From: Bacteroidota bacterium | GTDB taxonomy: Bacteria > Bacteroidota > Bacteroidia > NS11-12g > UBA955 | DNA length: 64,000 bases | Reading direction: 5' to 3' | Assembly (NCBI GenBank): GCA_024103355.1 | Contig: JAGFIU010000010.1 | Span: 140,052 to 204,051, forward strand | Position numbers and translations under genes: made by a program | Notes under the pieces: model-generated | The model's database searches: none | Told to the model about the DNA's origin: nothing | What the model saw: only the letters and a program-made list of their open reading frames with translations | Part shown: piece by piece, positions 1-9,180 of the stretch | Position numbering within the stretch: the stretch's first letter is position 1 | How the letters are laid out: every line of letters starts with the position of its first letter

Positions 1-894
1 GAAAAGCCTGATTTTTTATTTGTCGTAGGCGACAGAGAGGAAAGTATTGCAACTGCTATTGTAGGGAATTATATGAATGTATTGGTGGCACATTTGGGTG
101 GAGGCGATCCCGTATTTGGCAATGCAGACGATCCGATAAGAATGGCAGTATCTAAGTTGTCACATATTCATTTTGTTACATCAAAACAATATGGCAATAA
201 TCTGAAGGAACATTTGATGGAAGATGATTTTAGGGTTGTTTTTAGTGGAAATCCGGCTTTAGCAAATATTTTAAATACCCCCTCAAAATCATTACAAGAG
301 ATTTCTGAATTTTTGAACTTTGATATCAGTAATGGTAAGTATATAGTATTGATAAAACACCCTTTGTCATCAGAGGAAAAGGATGCTTGCGAGCAAATGA
401 AAACAGCTTTGGAAGCACTTGAGTTTTTTTCTAAGAAATATGACTATAAAGTTGTGGCATCGTATCCAAACACCGACCCGGGCTCTTATGATATTCTTCG
501 AGCTATAGAAGAATTTGAAAGCAAGGATTTTATTAAATTTAATTCAACAATACCTCGCGATTATTTTATTAATCTGATTAGAAATACCAAAGTATTAGCA
601 GGGAATTCCAGCATGGGAATTTTAGAAGCTCCATTCTACAAATTGCCGGTTGTTAATATTGGAAATCGTCAACAGGGAAGGATGAATGCAGGAAATGTAG
701 AGTTCACTTCCCACAATAAAGATGAGATTGTTAGGGCATTGGAAAAAGCTTGTTTTGATGAGGAATACATTGAAAAGATAAAAAATATAGTTTCACCTTA
801 TGGGAATGGTGACGCACCCGAAATCATAGTCAATACATTGAGAAGTATAGAACCCAATGATGAAAAGTGGCTTGTTAAAAGAAATTTGTGTTAA
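1..894 (+). CDS. NeuC/LegG-type NDP-HexNAc 2-epimerase (5' end cut off)
   Basis: The reading frame is open from base 1, so this is the C-terminal part (about 297 residues) of a hydrolysing UDP-N-acetylglucosamine 2-epimerase-like protein. Family hallmarks are VVGDREES, the AHLGGGDP stretch corresponding to the usual H-x-x-GGE region, and a late GNSSMGILEAP loop that binds the nucleotide sugar. These enzymes release ManNAc or its 2,4-diacetamido analogue for nonulosonic acid synthesis. The genes behind it (deacetylase, CBS-nucleotidyltransferase, CMP-sugar synthetase) point to the legionaminate branch. Whether the substrate is UDP- or GDP-linked cannot be read from sequence. A complete second homologue lies at 20369-21526. 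Confidence 0.88.
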   Translation, partial: EKPDFLFVVGDREESIATAIVGNYMNVLVAHLGGGDPVFGNADDPIRMAVSKLSHIHFVTSKQYGNNLKEHLMEDDFRVVFSGNPALANILNTPSKSLQEISEFLNFDISNGKYIVLIKHPLSSEEKDACEQMKTALEALEFFSKKYDYKVVASYPNTDPGSYDILRAIEEFESKDFIKFNSTIPRDYFINLIRNTKVLAGNSSMGILEAPFYKLPVVNIGNRQQGRMNAGNVEFTSHNKDEIVRALEKACFDEEYIEKIKNIVSPYGNGDAPEIIVNTLRSIEPNDEKWLVKRNLC

Positions 895-909
895 ATAAAT
901 AAAGAAAAT

Positions 910-1581
910 ATGGCGAAAATAGTGGTAATTTCAGCTCATCCGGACGATGAAATCTTAGGTTGTGGAGGAACTTTGGCAAAGCACAAGGCAAATGGAGATG
1001 AAGTGTTTTGGATTATTGTAACCGCGGTCACAGAGGAACAGGGGTTTGCAAAAGAGCGTGTTCAGAGTAGAGCAGAGGAAATAAATAAAGTAGCTAAACT
1101 TATGAAATTTGATGCTGTTTATCAACTCAATTATCCAACAATGTCGTTGGTGTCTGCGACCATTAATGAAATGATTCCAAAATTCTCTAAATTGTTTTTT
1201 GAAATCAAGCCGGAAACAGTTTATGTGATGAATCGTTCTGATGCACATTCAGACCACAGACATATTTTTGATGCTGTTTCAGCTTGTACAAAATCATTCA
1301 GATATCCTTTTATAAAGAAATTTTTAATGTATGAGTGTTTATCTGAAACTGAATTTGCTCCTGCATTGAATGAAAGAGTTTTTTTGCCTAATTATTTTGT
1401 TGACATAAGTGATTTTATGAAAATCAAATTGGATGCAATGAAAATTTATGAATCTGAAATTGGTGAACATCCATTTCCGAGAAGTTTAAGAAATATAGAA
1501 GCTTTGGCAGTTTATAGAGGAGCTTCAGCAGGAGTTGAATATGCAGAAGCTTTTCAATTGCTAAAATTAATTGACAAATAA
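910..1581 (+). CDS. PIG-L/LmbE family N-deacetylase
   Basis: This 223-residue protein begins with the family motif SAHPDDEILGCGG, in which H, D and D/E bind zinc. A second metal-site motif, SDAHSDHRH, lies in the middle. The family removes acetyl groups from GlcNAc-containing sugars (PIG-L, MshB, LmbE). The gene sits between a sugar epimerase and a sugar nucleotidyltransferase, and its last base is shared with the next ATG (TAATG), so translation is probably coupled. A role in tailoring an amino group of the nonulosonic acid or its precursor is inference; the exact substrate is unknown. Confidence 0.88.
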   Translation: MAKIVVISAHPDDEILGCGGTLAKHKANGDEVFWIIVTAVTEEQGFAKERVQSRAEEINKVAKLMKFDAVYQLNYPTMSLVSATINEMIPKFSKLFFEIKPETVYVMNRSDAHSDHRHIFDAVSACTKSFRYPFIKKFLMYECLSETEFAPALNERVFLPNYFVDISDFMKIKLDAMKIYESEIGEHPFPRSLRNIEALAVYRGASAGVEYAEAFQLLKLIDK

Positions 1582-2627
1582 TGGACATTGTAGCAAGACA
1601 TATACTGCACAAGAATGCAACAGTAAAAGAAGCATTGCAAAAACTCGACACACTGGGTTCTGATGCAATACTTTTTATTGCTGATGAAGATAGAAAATTG
1701 ATTGGCTCTCTTACTGATGGTGATATGCGTAGAGGTTTTATCAAAGGATTGAACTTTGAAACCCCAATCTTAGATTTTATCCAACAACATCCCGTTTTTG
1801 TTTTAGAATGTGAAAATGCTATTGAAAAACTGGAAGAATACAAAAACAAGAATTTCAAAATTATTCCCATATTAAATGAAAGTCATCAGATAGTTGATAT
1901 ACTGAACTTCAGGACACGTTCAACTATAATCCCTGTTGATGCGGTTTTGATGGCTGGCGGGGAGGGGAAAAGGCTCAGACCTTTAACCGAGAAAACTCCG
2001 AAACCACTTTTGAAAATAGGAGAAAAACCCATCATTGAACACAATATTGATAATTTAATAAAGGTTGGTATAAGCAATATACATCTGAGTATTAATTACC
2101 TTGGAAATCAAATAGAAGAATATTTTGGCAACGGAGCTGACAGAAACATACACATTACTTATATCAAAGAAGAAAAACCACTTGGAACTTTAGGCTCTGT
2201 TATGCTCGCGGATGGATTTAAACACGATGAAATATTGATAATGAATAGCGACCTCTTGACAAATATAGATTTCAAAGAGTTCTATTTGACATTTAAATCA
2301 TCAGGAGCTGATATGGCTGTGGCATCTACCAATTATTCTGTAGATATACCTTATGCTGTGTTAGAGACAGATGATAATAAAGAAGTGTTGTCGCTGAAAG
2401 AAAAACCGAGATATACCTATTATTCTAACGCGGGAATCTATTTAATAAAAAAACGACTTTTGAATTTAATACCTCAAAATACCTTTTACGATATTACAGA
2501 TTTTATGGAAGAAATATTGAAACAAAAGCTAAAACTCATAACCTATCCAATAAACGGCTATTGGTTAGATATAGGCAAACCCGAAGATTTCAAAAAAGCT
2601 CAAGAAGACATAAAACATTTAAAATAA
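1581..2627 (+). CDS. CBS-domain sugar-1-phosphate nucleotidyltransferase, PtmE-like
   Basis: Two CBS motifs occupy residues 1-118. A nucleotidyltransferase domain follows, with the signature MAGGEGKRLRPLT at 124-136 and the downstream MNSDLLTN metal site. The same architecture is known in Campylobacter PtmE, a glucosamine-1-phosphate guanylyltransferase that starts the GDP-sugar route to legionaminic acid. The CBS pair probably senses adenine nucleotides. It overlaps the deacetylase stop codon by one base and is followed 3 nt later by a CMP-sugar synthetase. The GDP specificity is inferred from architecture and context only. Confidence 0.87.
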   Translation: MDIVARHILHKNATVKEALQKLDTLGSDAILFIADEDRKLIGSLTDGDMRRGFIKGLNFETPILDFIQQHPVFVLECENAIEKLEEYKNKNFKIIPILNESHQIVDILNFRTRSTIIPVDAVLMAGGEGKRLRPLTEKTPKPLLKIGEKPIIEHNIDNLIKVGISNIHLSINYLGNQIEEYFGNGADRNIHITYIKEEKPLGTLGSVMLADGFKHDEILIMNSDLLTNIDFKEFYLTFKSSGADMAVASTNYSVDIPYAVLETDDNKEVLSLKEKPRYTYYSNAGIYLIKKRLLNLIPQNTFYDITDFMEEILKQKLKLITYPINGYWLDIGKPEDFKKAQEDIKHLK

Positions 2628-2630
2628 AAA

Positions 2631-3359
2631 ATGAGAGGATTGATAACAATTTGTGCAAGAGGTGGTTCTAAAGGCATACCCGGAAAGAATATTAGGTCTC
2701 TTGCGGGTAAACCACTGATTTACTACACAATAAGAACAGCAGAAGAATTTAAAAAACTTAAAGATGTTGATATATACCTGTCCACTGATTCTGATGAGAT
2801 AAAAGAAACTGTAATCAAATATAGTACAATAGTGCAAACAGATTATACCCGTCCTAATAGATTAGCAACGGACGAATCTGGCAAAATGGACGCAATTATT
2901 GACGTGAAAGAATTTGCCGAACAAAAATACAATGTAAAATACGACTATGTAATGGATTTAGATGTTACTGCACCTTTGAGAAATGTGGAGGATTTATTAA
3001 ATGCTTATAATCTCTTGTTTACAAATCCGGAAGCCTTGGATATTTTTTCTGTAAGTCCTTGCCATAGAAATCCATATTTTAACATGGTTGAGCAAAAAGA
3101 AAACAGCGATTTTTATACTCTGTGTAAGCAGGGGAATTTTTTGACACGTCAATCATCACCTAAGGTATTTGACATGAATGCTTCTTTTTATATTTACAAA
3201 AGTTCATTTTTCACTAAAGGTTTTAAAACAGCAATAACAGATAAAAGCTTAATATATGAAGTTCCACATCTGTGCTTTGACTTAGACAATCCGATTGATT
3301 TTGAATTCATGGAATTCTTATTTCTGAATCGCAAGTTGGATTTTGAAATGATATTTTAA
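2631..3359 (+). CDS. Acylneuraminate (legionaminate) cytidylyltransferase
   Basis: This 242-residue protein begins with CARGGSKGIPGKNI, the CTP-binding P-loop-like motif of NeuA/LegF/PseF enzymes, and keeps the LSTDSDEI segment and the DLDVTAPLRN motif (DLD in place of the usual LLQPTSPLR). It activates a nonulosonic acid to its CMP form before transfer. It lies directly behind the PtmE-like gene and in front of two oxidoreductases. It is the first of two CMP-synthetases here; the other (21538-22230) has a different sequence, so the two are not a recent duplication. Confidence 0.9.
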   Translation: MRGLITICARGGSKGIPGKNIRSLAGKPLIYYTIRTAEEFKKLKDVDIYLSTDSDEIKETVIKYSTIVQTDYTRPNRLATDESGKMDAIIDVKEFAEQKYNVKYDYVMDLDVTAPLRNVEDLLNAYNLLFTNPEALDIFSVSPCHRNPYFNMVEQKENSDFYTLCKQGNFLTRQSSPKVFDMNASFYIYKSSFFTKGFKTAITDKSLIYEVPHLCFDLDNPIDFEFMEFLFLNRKLDFEMIF

Positions 3360-3360
3360 T

Positions 3361-4278
3361 ATGAAAGTTCTAATCATAGGTTTAGGTTCCATTGCCAAAA
3401 AACATATTTCTGCAATAAAATCAATTTCAGATAAAGCAGAGATTTATGCCTTACGTTCAAATAAACATGCAGAGCAATATTCGGATGTAGTCAATGTTTC
3501 TGATTGGAGCATTGCTAATGATGTAGATTTTATATTGATTTCAAATCCAACAAGTGTTCATAGAGATACCATTTTAAAGGCATTGGATTATAGTAAACCG
3601 TTATTTATAGAAAAACCCTTGATGCACGAAATGAAAGGTATAGAATCGATAGAGGAAAAGTTAAGAAAGAATAATGTGCCTACATACGTTGCTTGCGTAT
3701 TGCGTTTCCATCCGGTCATTATGAAACTTAAAGAGATTATGAAAGAAAAAAGAGGCTTGGTAGAAGAAGTAAACGTCTATTGTGGTTCCTACTTACCTGA
3801 ATGGAGACCAGACTCTAATTTCAGACATATTTATAGCTCTAATCCTGCTTTGGGAGGTGGGGTTCATTTGGATTTGATTCATGAATTAGATTATCTATAT
3901 TGGTTCTTTGGACAACCCGACAAAACAGATTATGTATTGAGAAATAACTCACATTTGAATATTGAAGCTGTTGATTATGCCAACTACCGCTTGTTTTACA
4001 AGAATTTCATAGCAAATGTGACACTTAATTATTTTAGAAGAACCAAAAAAAGAGAAATTGAAATTATTGGAAACTCTTTTGTCTATATAGGCGATTTGAT
4101 AAATTGTACTTTGAAAGAAGATTTTTCAAATACAAGTATAATTGATATGAAAGGGAAACAACCCAATCTTTATGAATTGCAAATGCGTTATTTTATTAAT
4201 AAAATACAAAATGGGGAAAAGATTGAAAATGATTTTGAAACAGGTAAAAAAGTGTTAAGTATAGTTTTAAATAAATAA
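3361..4278 (+). CDS. Gfo/Idh/MocA family oxidoreductase
   Basis: The N-terminal Rossmann fold starts MKVLIIGLGSIAKKH, and the EKPL motif (catalytic lysine of this family) follows SKPLFIEKPLMHE. The C-terminal half has the GGGVHLDLIHELDYL motif typical of sugar dehydrogenases in polysaccharide clusters. At 305 residues it is slightly short for the family. It begins one base after the CMP-synthetase stop and is followed 1 nt later by an SDR. The pair probably oxidises, reduces or epimerises a carbon of the nonulosonic acid or its precursor; the actual step is unknown. Confidence 0.87.
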   Translation: MKVLIIGLGSIAKKHISAIKSISDKAEIYALRSNKHAEQYSDVVNVSDWSIANDVDFILISNPTSVHRDTILKALDYSKPLFIEKPLMHEMKGIESIEEKLRKNNVPTYVACVLRFHPVIMKLKEIMKEKRGLVEEVNVYCGSYLPEWRPDSNFRHIYSSNPALGGGVHLDLIHELDYLYWFFGQPDKTDYVLRNNSHLNIEAVDYANYRLFYKNFIANVTLNYFRRTKKREIEIIGNSFVYIGDLINCTLKEDFSNTSIIDMKGKQPNLYELQMRYFINKIQNGEKIENDFETGKKVLSIVLNK

Positions 4279-4279
4279 A

Positions 4280-5017
4280 ATGATATTAGAAAACAAAGTA
4301 ATAATCGTAACAGGTGGCTCCGGACTTATTGGAAAAGCTATTGTTAAAGAATTGAAATCAGAAGGTGCTAAAGTGGTAAACGCTGATATTAATGTTGAAA
4401 CTGACCTTGAAAAAGGTACATATAAGATAGATATTACACAGCACGAAGAGATTGCTTATGCTGTTAAAACTATTTTTAATCATTTTGGCAAAATAGATGG
4501 TTTGGTAAATAGTGCTTATCCCAGAACAAAAGACTGGGGAGACAAGTTTGAAGATGTTAAGCCTGAGTCTTGGGCTAAAAATGTTGATATGCAATTGAAC
4601 AGCCATTTTGTTTTCTGCCAAGAAGTTTTGAAAATAATGACTGAACAAAAAAATGGAAGTATTGTAAATATGTCTTCAATCTATGGTGTAGTTGGAAATG
4701 ATTTTACTGTCTACGATGGAACTTCGATGACATCTGCTCCTGCTTATTCAGCAATTAAAGGAGGAATTATCAATTTTACTCGTTATTTAGCTTCCTATTA
4801 CGGCAAAAGAGGAATCAGAGTTAATACAGTAAGCCCCGGAGGTATATTTGATAATCAAAATCCGACTTTTGTTTCAAATTATAACAAGAAAGTCCCTATT
4901 GGCAGAATGGGAAATCCGGATGACATATCTCCTGCAGTTGCCTTTTTATTGTCAGATAAAGCAAAGTATATTACGGGGCATAACCTTATCGTTGACGGTG
5001 GTTGGTGTGCTATATAA
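4280..5017 (+). CDS. Short-chain dehydrogenase/reductase, PtmA-like
   Basis: This 245-residue classical SDR has the glycine-rich NAD(P) motif TGGSGLIGKAI at residues 11-21. The catalytic Ser lies in NMSSIYGVV, and the Tyr and Lys in YSAIKGG. It ends with the family's ITGHNLIVDGGW motif. SDRs with this look (PtmA) accompany legionaminic acid genes in Campylobacter, next to a CMP-synthetase. It is the last gene of the first nonulosonate module; the export ATPase begins 9 nt later. The substrate is unknown. Confidence 0.87.
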   Translation: MILENKVIIVTGGSGLIGKAIVKELKSEGAKVVNADINVETDLEKGTYKIDITQHEEIAYAVKTIFNHFGKIDGLVNSAYPRTKDWGDKFEDVKPESWAKNVDMQLNSHFVFCQEVLKIMTEQKNGSIVNMSSIYGVVGNDFTVYDGTSMTSAPAYSAIKGGIINFTRYLASYYGKRGIRVNTVSPGGIFDNQNPTFVSNYNKKVPIGRMGNPDDISPAVAFLLSDKAKYITGHNLIVDGGWCAI

Positions 5018-5026
5018 ATAGAATCC

Positions 5027-6295
5027 ATGAGTAATACTGCAATAGACATACAGAATATTTCCAAGCAATATCGTTTAGGTTTGGTTTCTTCCAAAACCAT
5101 ATCGGGTGATTTTAAGCGTTGGGTATATAAAATGAGAGGGAAAGAAGACCCTTTTCTGAAAATTGGAGATACCAATGATAGAACTGTTAAAAGTAATTCA
5201 GAATATGTTTGGGCACTAAGAGATATTAGTTTTAAAGTAAAGGAGGGCGAGGTTATGGGTATTATAGGTCTTAATGGTGCGGGTAAATCTACATTGTTAA
5301 AAATACTTTCAAGAGTTACAACACCTACTTCCGGAAGTATCAAAATAAAAGGAAGAATGGCTTCACTACTGGAAGTAGGGACCGGGTTTCACCCTGAATT
5401 GACAGGCAGAGAAAATGTATTTCTTAATGGGGCTATTCTGGGAATGAGCAAAACGGAAATAAAATCCAAATTTGATGAGATTGTGGATTTTTCGGGAGTT
5501 GAAAGATACATTGATACTCCGGTAAAAAGATATTCTTCCGGAATGTATGTTCGTCTGGCATTTGCCGTAGCGGCTCATCTTGAGCCGGAGATACTGGTTA
5601 TTGATGAGGTATTGGCTGTTGGTGATGCCGAATTTCAGAAAAAATGTCTTGGCAAGATGAAGGATGTTGCTACGGGAGGTAGAACTGTGTTGTTTGTGAG
5701 CCATAATATGGGAGCTATCTCTGATTTATGTGATAGAGCAGTTATTCTTAAGCAAGGAGAAGTGTTTAAAATAGGAGAAACTGCTAATATGGTCAATGAA
5801 TACATTAACCATTCCTTGAGTATTGATTTGAAAGGTGCAGAAGCATATAAAGACAAAAAATTGAGAAGAGGTTCGGGTAAGGCAAGGATTGAAAATATTA
5901 GAGTTACGGATAAAGATGGAAAACAAAAGACCGAATTTGAAGTTTTTGAGCCGGTATTTATACATTTTGATTGTGAAAAAAATGAAACAGTTGAGGAAAT
6001 GTTTTTCAAATTGGCTCTGCGTTCCAGTATTTCAAGAGAGATAATTGCTTCTACCGACAAAATTGATATCTCCAATCTGTCAAAATGTAAAGATAAATTT
6101 AGTTTTACTCTGAATCTCGATTCATTGCAGTTGAATGAGGGGATATATGAATGTTATTATTGGTTGGGTTCAAGTCAAAACGAAAATCCTTATGATGTGC
6201 TTGATAACCTTACCACTCCTTTGGTTATTAAGAAATCAAATAGAGAAAATAGTTTCACAGGTTATACTTTAATAAAAAGCAGTATTAATGGCTAA
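5027..6295 (+). CDS. Polysaccharide export ABC transporter ATPase, Wzt-like
   Basis: This 422-residue protein has the ATPase at about residues 1-245: Walker A GLNGAGKST, a signature region with the divergent YSSGMYVRLAFA typical of Wzt/TagH, and Walker B LVIDEVLAVGD. The C-terminal 170 residues match in position the carbohydrate-recognition extension that Wzt uses to bind the finished O-polysaccharide cap. Its Wzm permease partner is not in the window and presumably lies upstream. The gene overlaps the next start by 8 nt. Confidence 0.92.
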   Translation: MSNTAIDIQNISKQYRLGLVSSKTISGDFKRWVYKMRGKEDPFLKIGDTNDRTVKSNSEYVWALRDISFKVKEGEVMGIIGLNGAGKSTLLKILSRVTTPTSGSIKIKGRMASLLEVGTGFHPELTGRENVFLNGAILGMSKTEIKSKFDEIVDFSGVERYIDTPVKRYSSGMYVRLAFAVAAHLEPEILVIDEVLAVGDAEFQKKCLGKMKDVATGGRTVLFVSHNMGAISDLCDRAVILKQGEVFKIGETANMVNEYINHSLSIDLKGAEAYKDKKLRRGSGKARIENIRVTDKDGKQKTEFEVFEPVFIHFDCEKNETVEEMFFKLALRSSISREIIASTDKIDISNLSKCKDKFSFTLNLDSLQLNEGIYECYYWLGSSQNENPYDVLDNLTTPLVIKKSNRENSFTGYTLIKSSING

Positions 6296-7778
6296 GGTTT
6301 TATTCTTTCCGCTTCATATAGCTTGGAAATCTCATTATGAAACAGAATTGGAAATAATGCAAAGACACTTGGATGCAGGTGATGAGGTAATTCAGCTTGT
6401 ATGCAACAGAGCATTAGAAACTTGTGATATAAATCCGGAGCATGTTTTTTCCAAATGTGTAAGTTGTATTGCAAGACGTAAGGCAGGACTTAAATTAATA
6501 CAGGGTAAAGTAAAGTCACTGCCTTTTAATAAACTAAATTCAGAACAAGAAAGATTAATCCGCAATTTTCAATGGGAAGCAGAGAATATTAATGAACTTA
6601 AATCAATAGTACATGAGAATTTTGATATTGGATATGCTGTTGCATCTTCATTAATCAGTATGCTCAGCAATCCATTTCCTGATATAGAAAAAAATAAAAC
6701 CATGATTAATAAGATGATGAAGACTTCACTGGAGGTCTATTATTCATTTATCAATCAATTATCCTACTTGAAACCTGACAAAGTTTATATATTTAACGGA
6801 CGACTTTTCCAAGTAAAAGCAGGGTTTAGAGCTTCTCAAAAATTAAATGTTCCCTGTTTTATCCATGAAAGAGGTAGCACATTCAAACATTATGAATTGT
6901 TTGAAAATCATCTTCCTCATGACTTAAAGATGATGGGTATTAAAATAAAAAAATATTGGGATGACGAGCCTGATGAGGAGAAAAAACGAATCAAAGGAGC
7001 AGAATTTTTTGAAAAACGAAGAAAGGGAATTGAACTTTCATGGAAATCTTTTATTGAGAATCAAGAAAAAGGGTTATTGCCGGCAGGTTTTGACCCAAAC
7101 AAAAAGAATATTATGATTTTCAATTCCTCCGAATTTGAATTTGCATCAGTGGGTCCGGAATGGAATAATCCGCTCTATAAGAACCAAAACGAGGGTATTA
7201 TTAAAATTGTTAAAGATTTTTCAGCAGATACAGATTATCATTTTTACTTGAGAATGCATCCCAATTTGGCAGATGCCAACCCTGTAAACTATGAAGAACT
7301 ACTAAATCTGAATGCACCCAATCTTAGTATCATTATGCCGGATTCACCAATTGATTCTTATCATCTTTTGGATATGGCTCATAAGGTAGTTACCTTTGGC
7401 TCAACTATGGGTATAGAAGCAAGTTTTTGGGGTAAGACTTCTATCATGGCAGGACATTCTCTATACGAATCGCTGGATGCTGTTTACAGACCATCAACGC
7501 ATCAAGAGCTTTTGTCTATGATTAAAGATGAAAATCTTAAACCGAAAGCAAAGGAACATGCAATGATTTTTGGGTATTACTTCAACACAAGCGGGATTTT
7601 GTATAAATATTATGAAGCCGAATCTTATAAAGAAGGCAAATACAGAGGAGTTAAATTAGAACCTGTTTTTGATGGTGAAACACAGAAATGGCTAAACAGA
7701 TACTGGGTTTATAGAAAATATCCTTTTATGAGAACCACTTTGGAAAAGATTGTATTAAAGAAACTGATAAAAGAATAG
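6288..7778 (+). CDS. Putative GT-B-like polysaccharide biosynthesis protein
   Basis: I do not recognise a named family. The 496-residue protein starts with MAKVLFFPLHIAWKSH. It has an N-terminal cysteine cluster (CNRALETC, then CVSC about 20 residues on) and a C-terminal GT-B-like half containing YLRMHPN and VTFGSTMGIEASFWG. The latter resembles the acceptor/donor loop of CDP-glycerol phosphotransferase-like and capsule synthesis enzymes. The protein at 23209-24759 shares the FGSTxxxEaxxxG pattern. The 8-nt overlap with the Wzt gene suggests coupled expression. Probably it transfers a sugar or polyol phosphate; the substrate is unknown. Confidence 0.6.
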   Translation: MAKVLFFPLHIAWKSHYETELEIMQRHLDAGDEVIQLVCNRALETCDINPEHVFSKCVSCIARRKAGLKLIQGKVKSLPFNKLNSEQERLIRNFQWEAENINELKSIVHENFDIGYAVASSLISMLSNPFPDIEKNKTMINKMMKTSLEVYYSFINQLSYLKPDKVYIFNGRLFQVKAGFRASQKLNVPCFIHERGSTFKHYELFENHLPHDLKMMGIKIKKYWDDEPDEEKKRIKGAEFFEKRRKGIELSWKSFIENQEKGLLPAGFDPNKKNIMIFNSSEFEFASVGPEWNNPLYKNQNEGIIKIVKDFSADTDYHFYLRMHPNLADANPVNYEELLNLNAPNLSIIMPDSPIDSYHLLDMAHKVVTFGSTMGIEASFWGKTSIMAGHSLYESLDAVYRPSTHQELLSMIKDENLKPKAKEHAMIFGYYFNTSGILYKYYEAESYKEGKYRGVKLEPVFDGETQKWLNRYWVYRKYPFMRTTLEKIVLKKLIKE

Positions 7779-7790
7779 AGGAATATCATT

Positions 7791-8705
7791 ATGCCTTTGG
7801 TTTCAATAATTACACCTGCCTACAATGCCGAAAAGTATATTGCAGAAACAATAGAATCCGTTTTACAACAAACATTCTCTGATTGGGAAATGCTGATAAC
7901 TGATGATGGTTCAACTGACAACACAGCATTAATTATCAAACAATATGCAGAAAAAGATTCACGGATAATTTATCTCTACCAAGAAAACGGCAAACAAGGG
8001 AAAGCAAGAAACTTGGCTATAAAAAACGCAAAAGGAACTTATCTTGCATTCATTGATGCGGATGATTTGTGGGTAGAAAATAAGCTGGAAAAACAACTAG
8101 CTATTTATAAGCAATATCCGGAGGTTGATTTGATATATACATCTGGTATTAGTTTTTCAGGTAGTATAAGTAATGTAATAAAGGTTTTTCATGAAAAAGC
8201 AGGCATGATTGACAGTACAGAGATGTATGACACTATGTTAAAAGGCAAAAGCCTGCCTAATCTTTCAGTTATAGTAAAGAAGTCTTGGGTTGATAAGGTT
8301 GGAGGTTTGGGAGAACAACCTGAGATGCAGAATGCAGAAGATTATCAATTATGGCTGAAGCTTTTGGATCGTGGATGTCAAATGTATGGAATTGATGAGT
8401 CTTTGTTTTATTACAGATTGCACGAGAATCAAGTAACAACAGATGATAGTATGGCTTTCACAGAAGCAATCCATGCAGTTTTTTTTGCAGATTTGACAAA
8501 AATAAACAGAAAAGAAAAGAGGAAGATTTTAATAAACAGAACCAATAAATACTTATTGCATTATATAGACATAATCTCAAACGAGCAAATTGAGAAAATA
8601 TTGAATCTATATAAAAATCCTTTGTCGGATTATAGGCGTTATTGGCTTAATAGACTGCTGTTGCTGTTGGGTAAAGGAGTGTTTAAGAGGTATTATTATA
8701 GATAA
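7791..8705 (+). CDS. Glycosyltransferase family 2
   Basis: This 304-residue GT-A enzyme has the N-terminal motif VSIITPAYNAEKYIAETIESVL, TDDGSTDNT binding the nucleotide, and the DXD-type metal site IDADDLW. A YRLHENQ motif lies toward the C-terminus, as in many O-antigen transferases. It presumably adds one residue of the polysaccharide at the cytoplasmic membrane face. It follows the preceding gene by 12 nt and is the last gene before the first repeat island. Confidence 0.92.
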   Translation: MPLVSIITPAYNAEKYIAETIESVLQQTFSDWEMLITDDGSTDNTALIIKQYAEKDSRIIYLYQENGKQGKARNLAIKNAKGTYLAFIDADDLWVENKLEKQLAIYKQYPEVDLIYTSGISFSGSISNVIKVFHEKAGMIDSTEMYDTMLKGKSLPNLSVIVKKSWVDKVGGLGEQPEMQNAEDYQLWLKLLDRGCQMYGIDESLFYYRLHENQVTTDDSMAFTEAIHAVFFADLTKINRKEKRKILINRTNKYLLHYIDIISNEQIEKILNLYKNPLSDYRRYWLNRLLLLLGKGVFKRYYYR

Positions 8706-8723
8706 TTAAGTAGTTGTTCAATG

Positions 8724-8831
8724 AGGCTCCCTCCTCGTGACCCTGAAACAAGTTCAGGGTGACTCGGAGGTCGTTCATGGTGACTCGGAGGGGTGGCAAG
8801 GACAAGCGGAGGTGCCCGTACCCTCCTCGTA
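8724..8831 (+). repeat. CCTGAA/TTCAGG repeat block, left of GIY-YIG gene
   Basis: This block contains the palindromic core CCCTGAAACAAGTTCAGGG followed by TGACTCGGAGG, a partial second copy GTGACTCGGAGG, and CCTCCTCGT at both ends. The same elements recur on the other side of the small nuclease gene (9181-9274). The family is unrelated to the CATCC/GGATG repeats elsewhere in the locus. Confidence 0.8.
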
Positions 8832-8849
8832 CAACGAAACCAACAGAAC

Positions 8850-9176
8850 ATGAAGCTCGCATACGTTTACATAATGAGCAACAAGAACAGAACCACACTG
8901 TACATCGGAGTTACTAATAACATCAAAAGACGTACATTGGAACATAAATCAGGAACCGGTTCTGTTTTTACAAAGCGGTATAATCTGCATGACTTGCTTT
9001 ATTATGAAGAGATACAGGGAATGATGAATGGCATAAGGCGAGAAAAACAGTTGAAGAACTGGCATAAAGAATGGAAATGGAATCTGATAAAGGAGCTAAA
9101 TCCAGAGTTGCAGGATTTGGCTGAATCGTGGTTTAGTGAAGAGGAAATAGAAGAGTATAAGAGAGGGAAAGGGTGA
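8850..9176 (+). CDS. Small GIY-YIG endonuclease
   Basis: I chose the ATG at 8850 (108 residues); an upstream in-frame start would translate repeat sequence. The GIY-YIG core reads YVYIMSNKN then LYIGVTNNIKRR, with the conserved Arg in the following helix and the catalytic Glu in RREKQLKNW. Free-standing domains of this size belong to the UvrC-like GIY-YIG group found widely in Bacteroidota. The gene lies inside a repeat island (8724-9274) within an otherwise tight operon, so it looks like an inserted unit rather than part of polysaccharide synthesis. A homologue sits at 12995-13282 in a different repeat family. Confidence 0.88.
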   Translation: MKLAYVYIMSNKNRTTLYIGVTNNIKRRTLEHKSGTGSVFTKRYNLHDLLYYEEIQGMMNGIRREKQLKNWHKEWKWNLIKELNPELQDLAESWFSEEEIEEYKRGKG

Positions 9177-9180
9177 TGCC

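Noticed and set aside
8683..8898. Minus-strand frame across the first repeat block
   Set aside because: It overlaps a glycosyltransferase end, the repeats and the GIY-YIG gene, and its translation is low-complexity repeat sequence.
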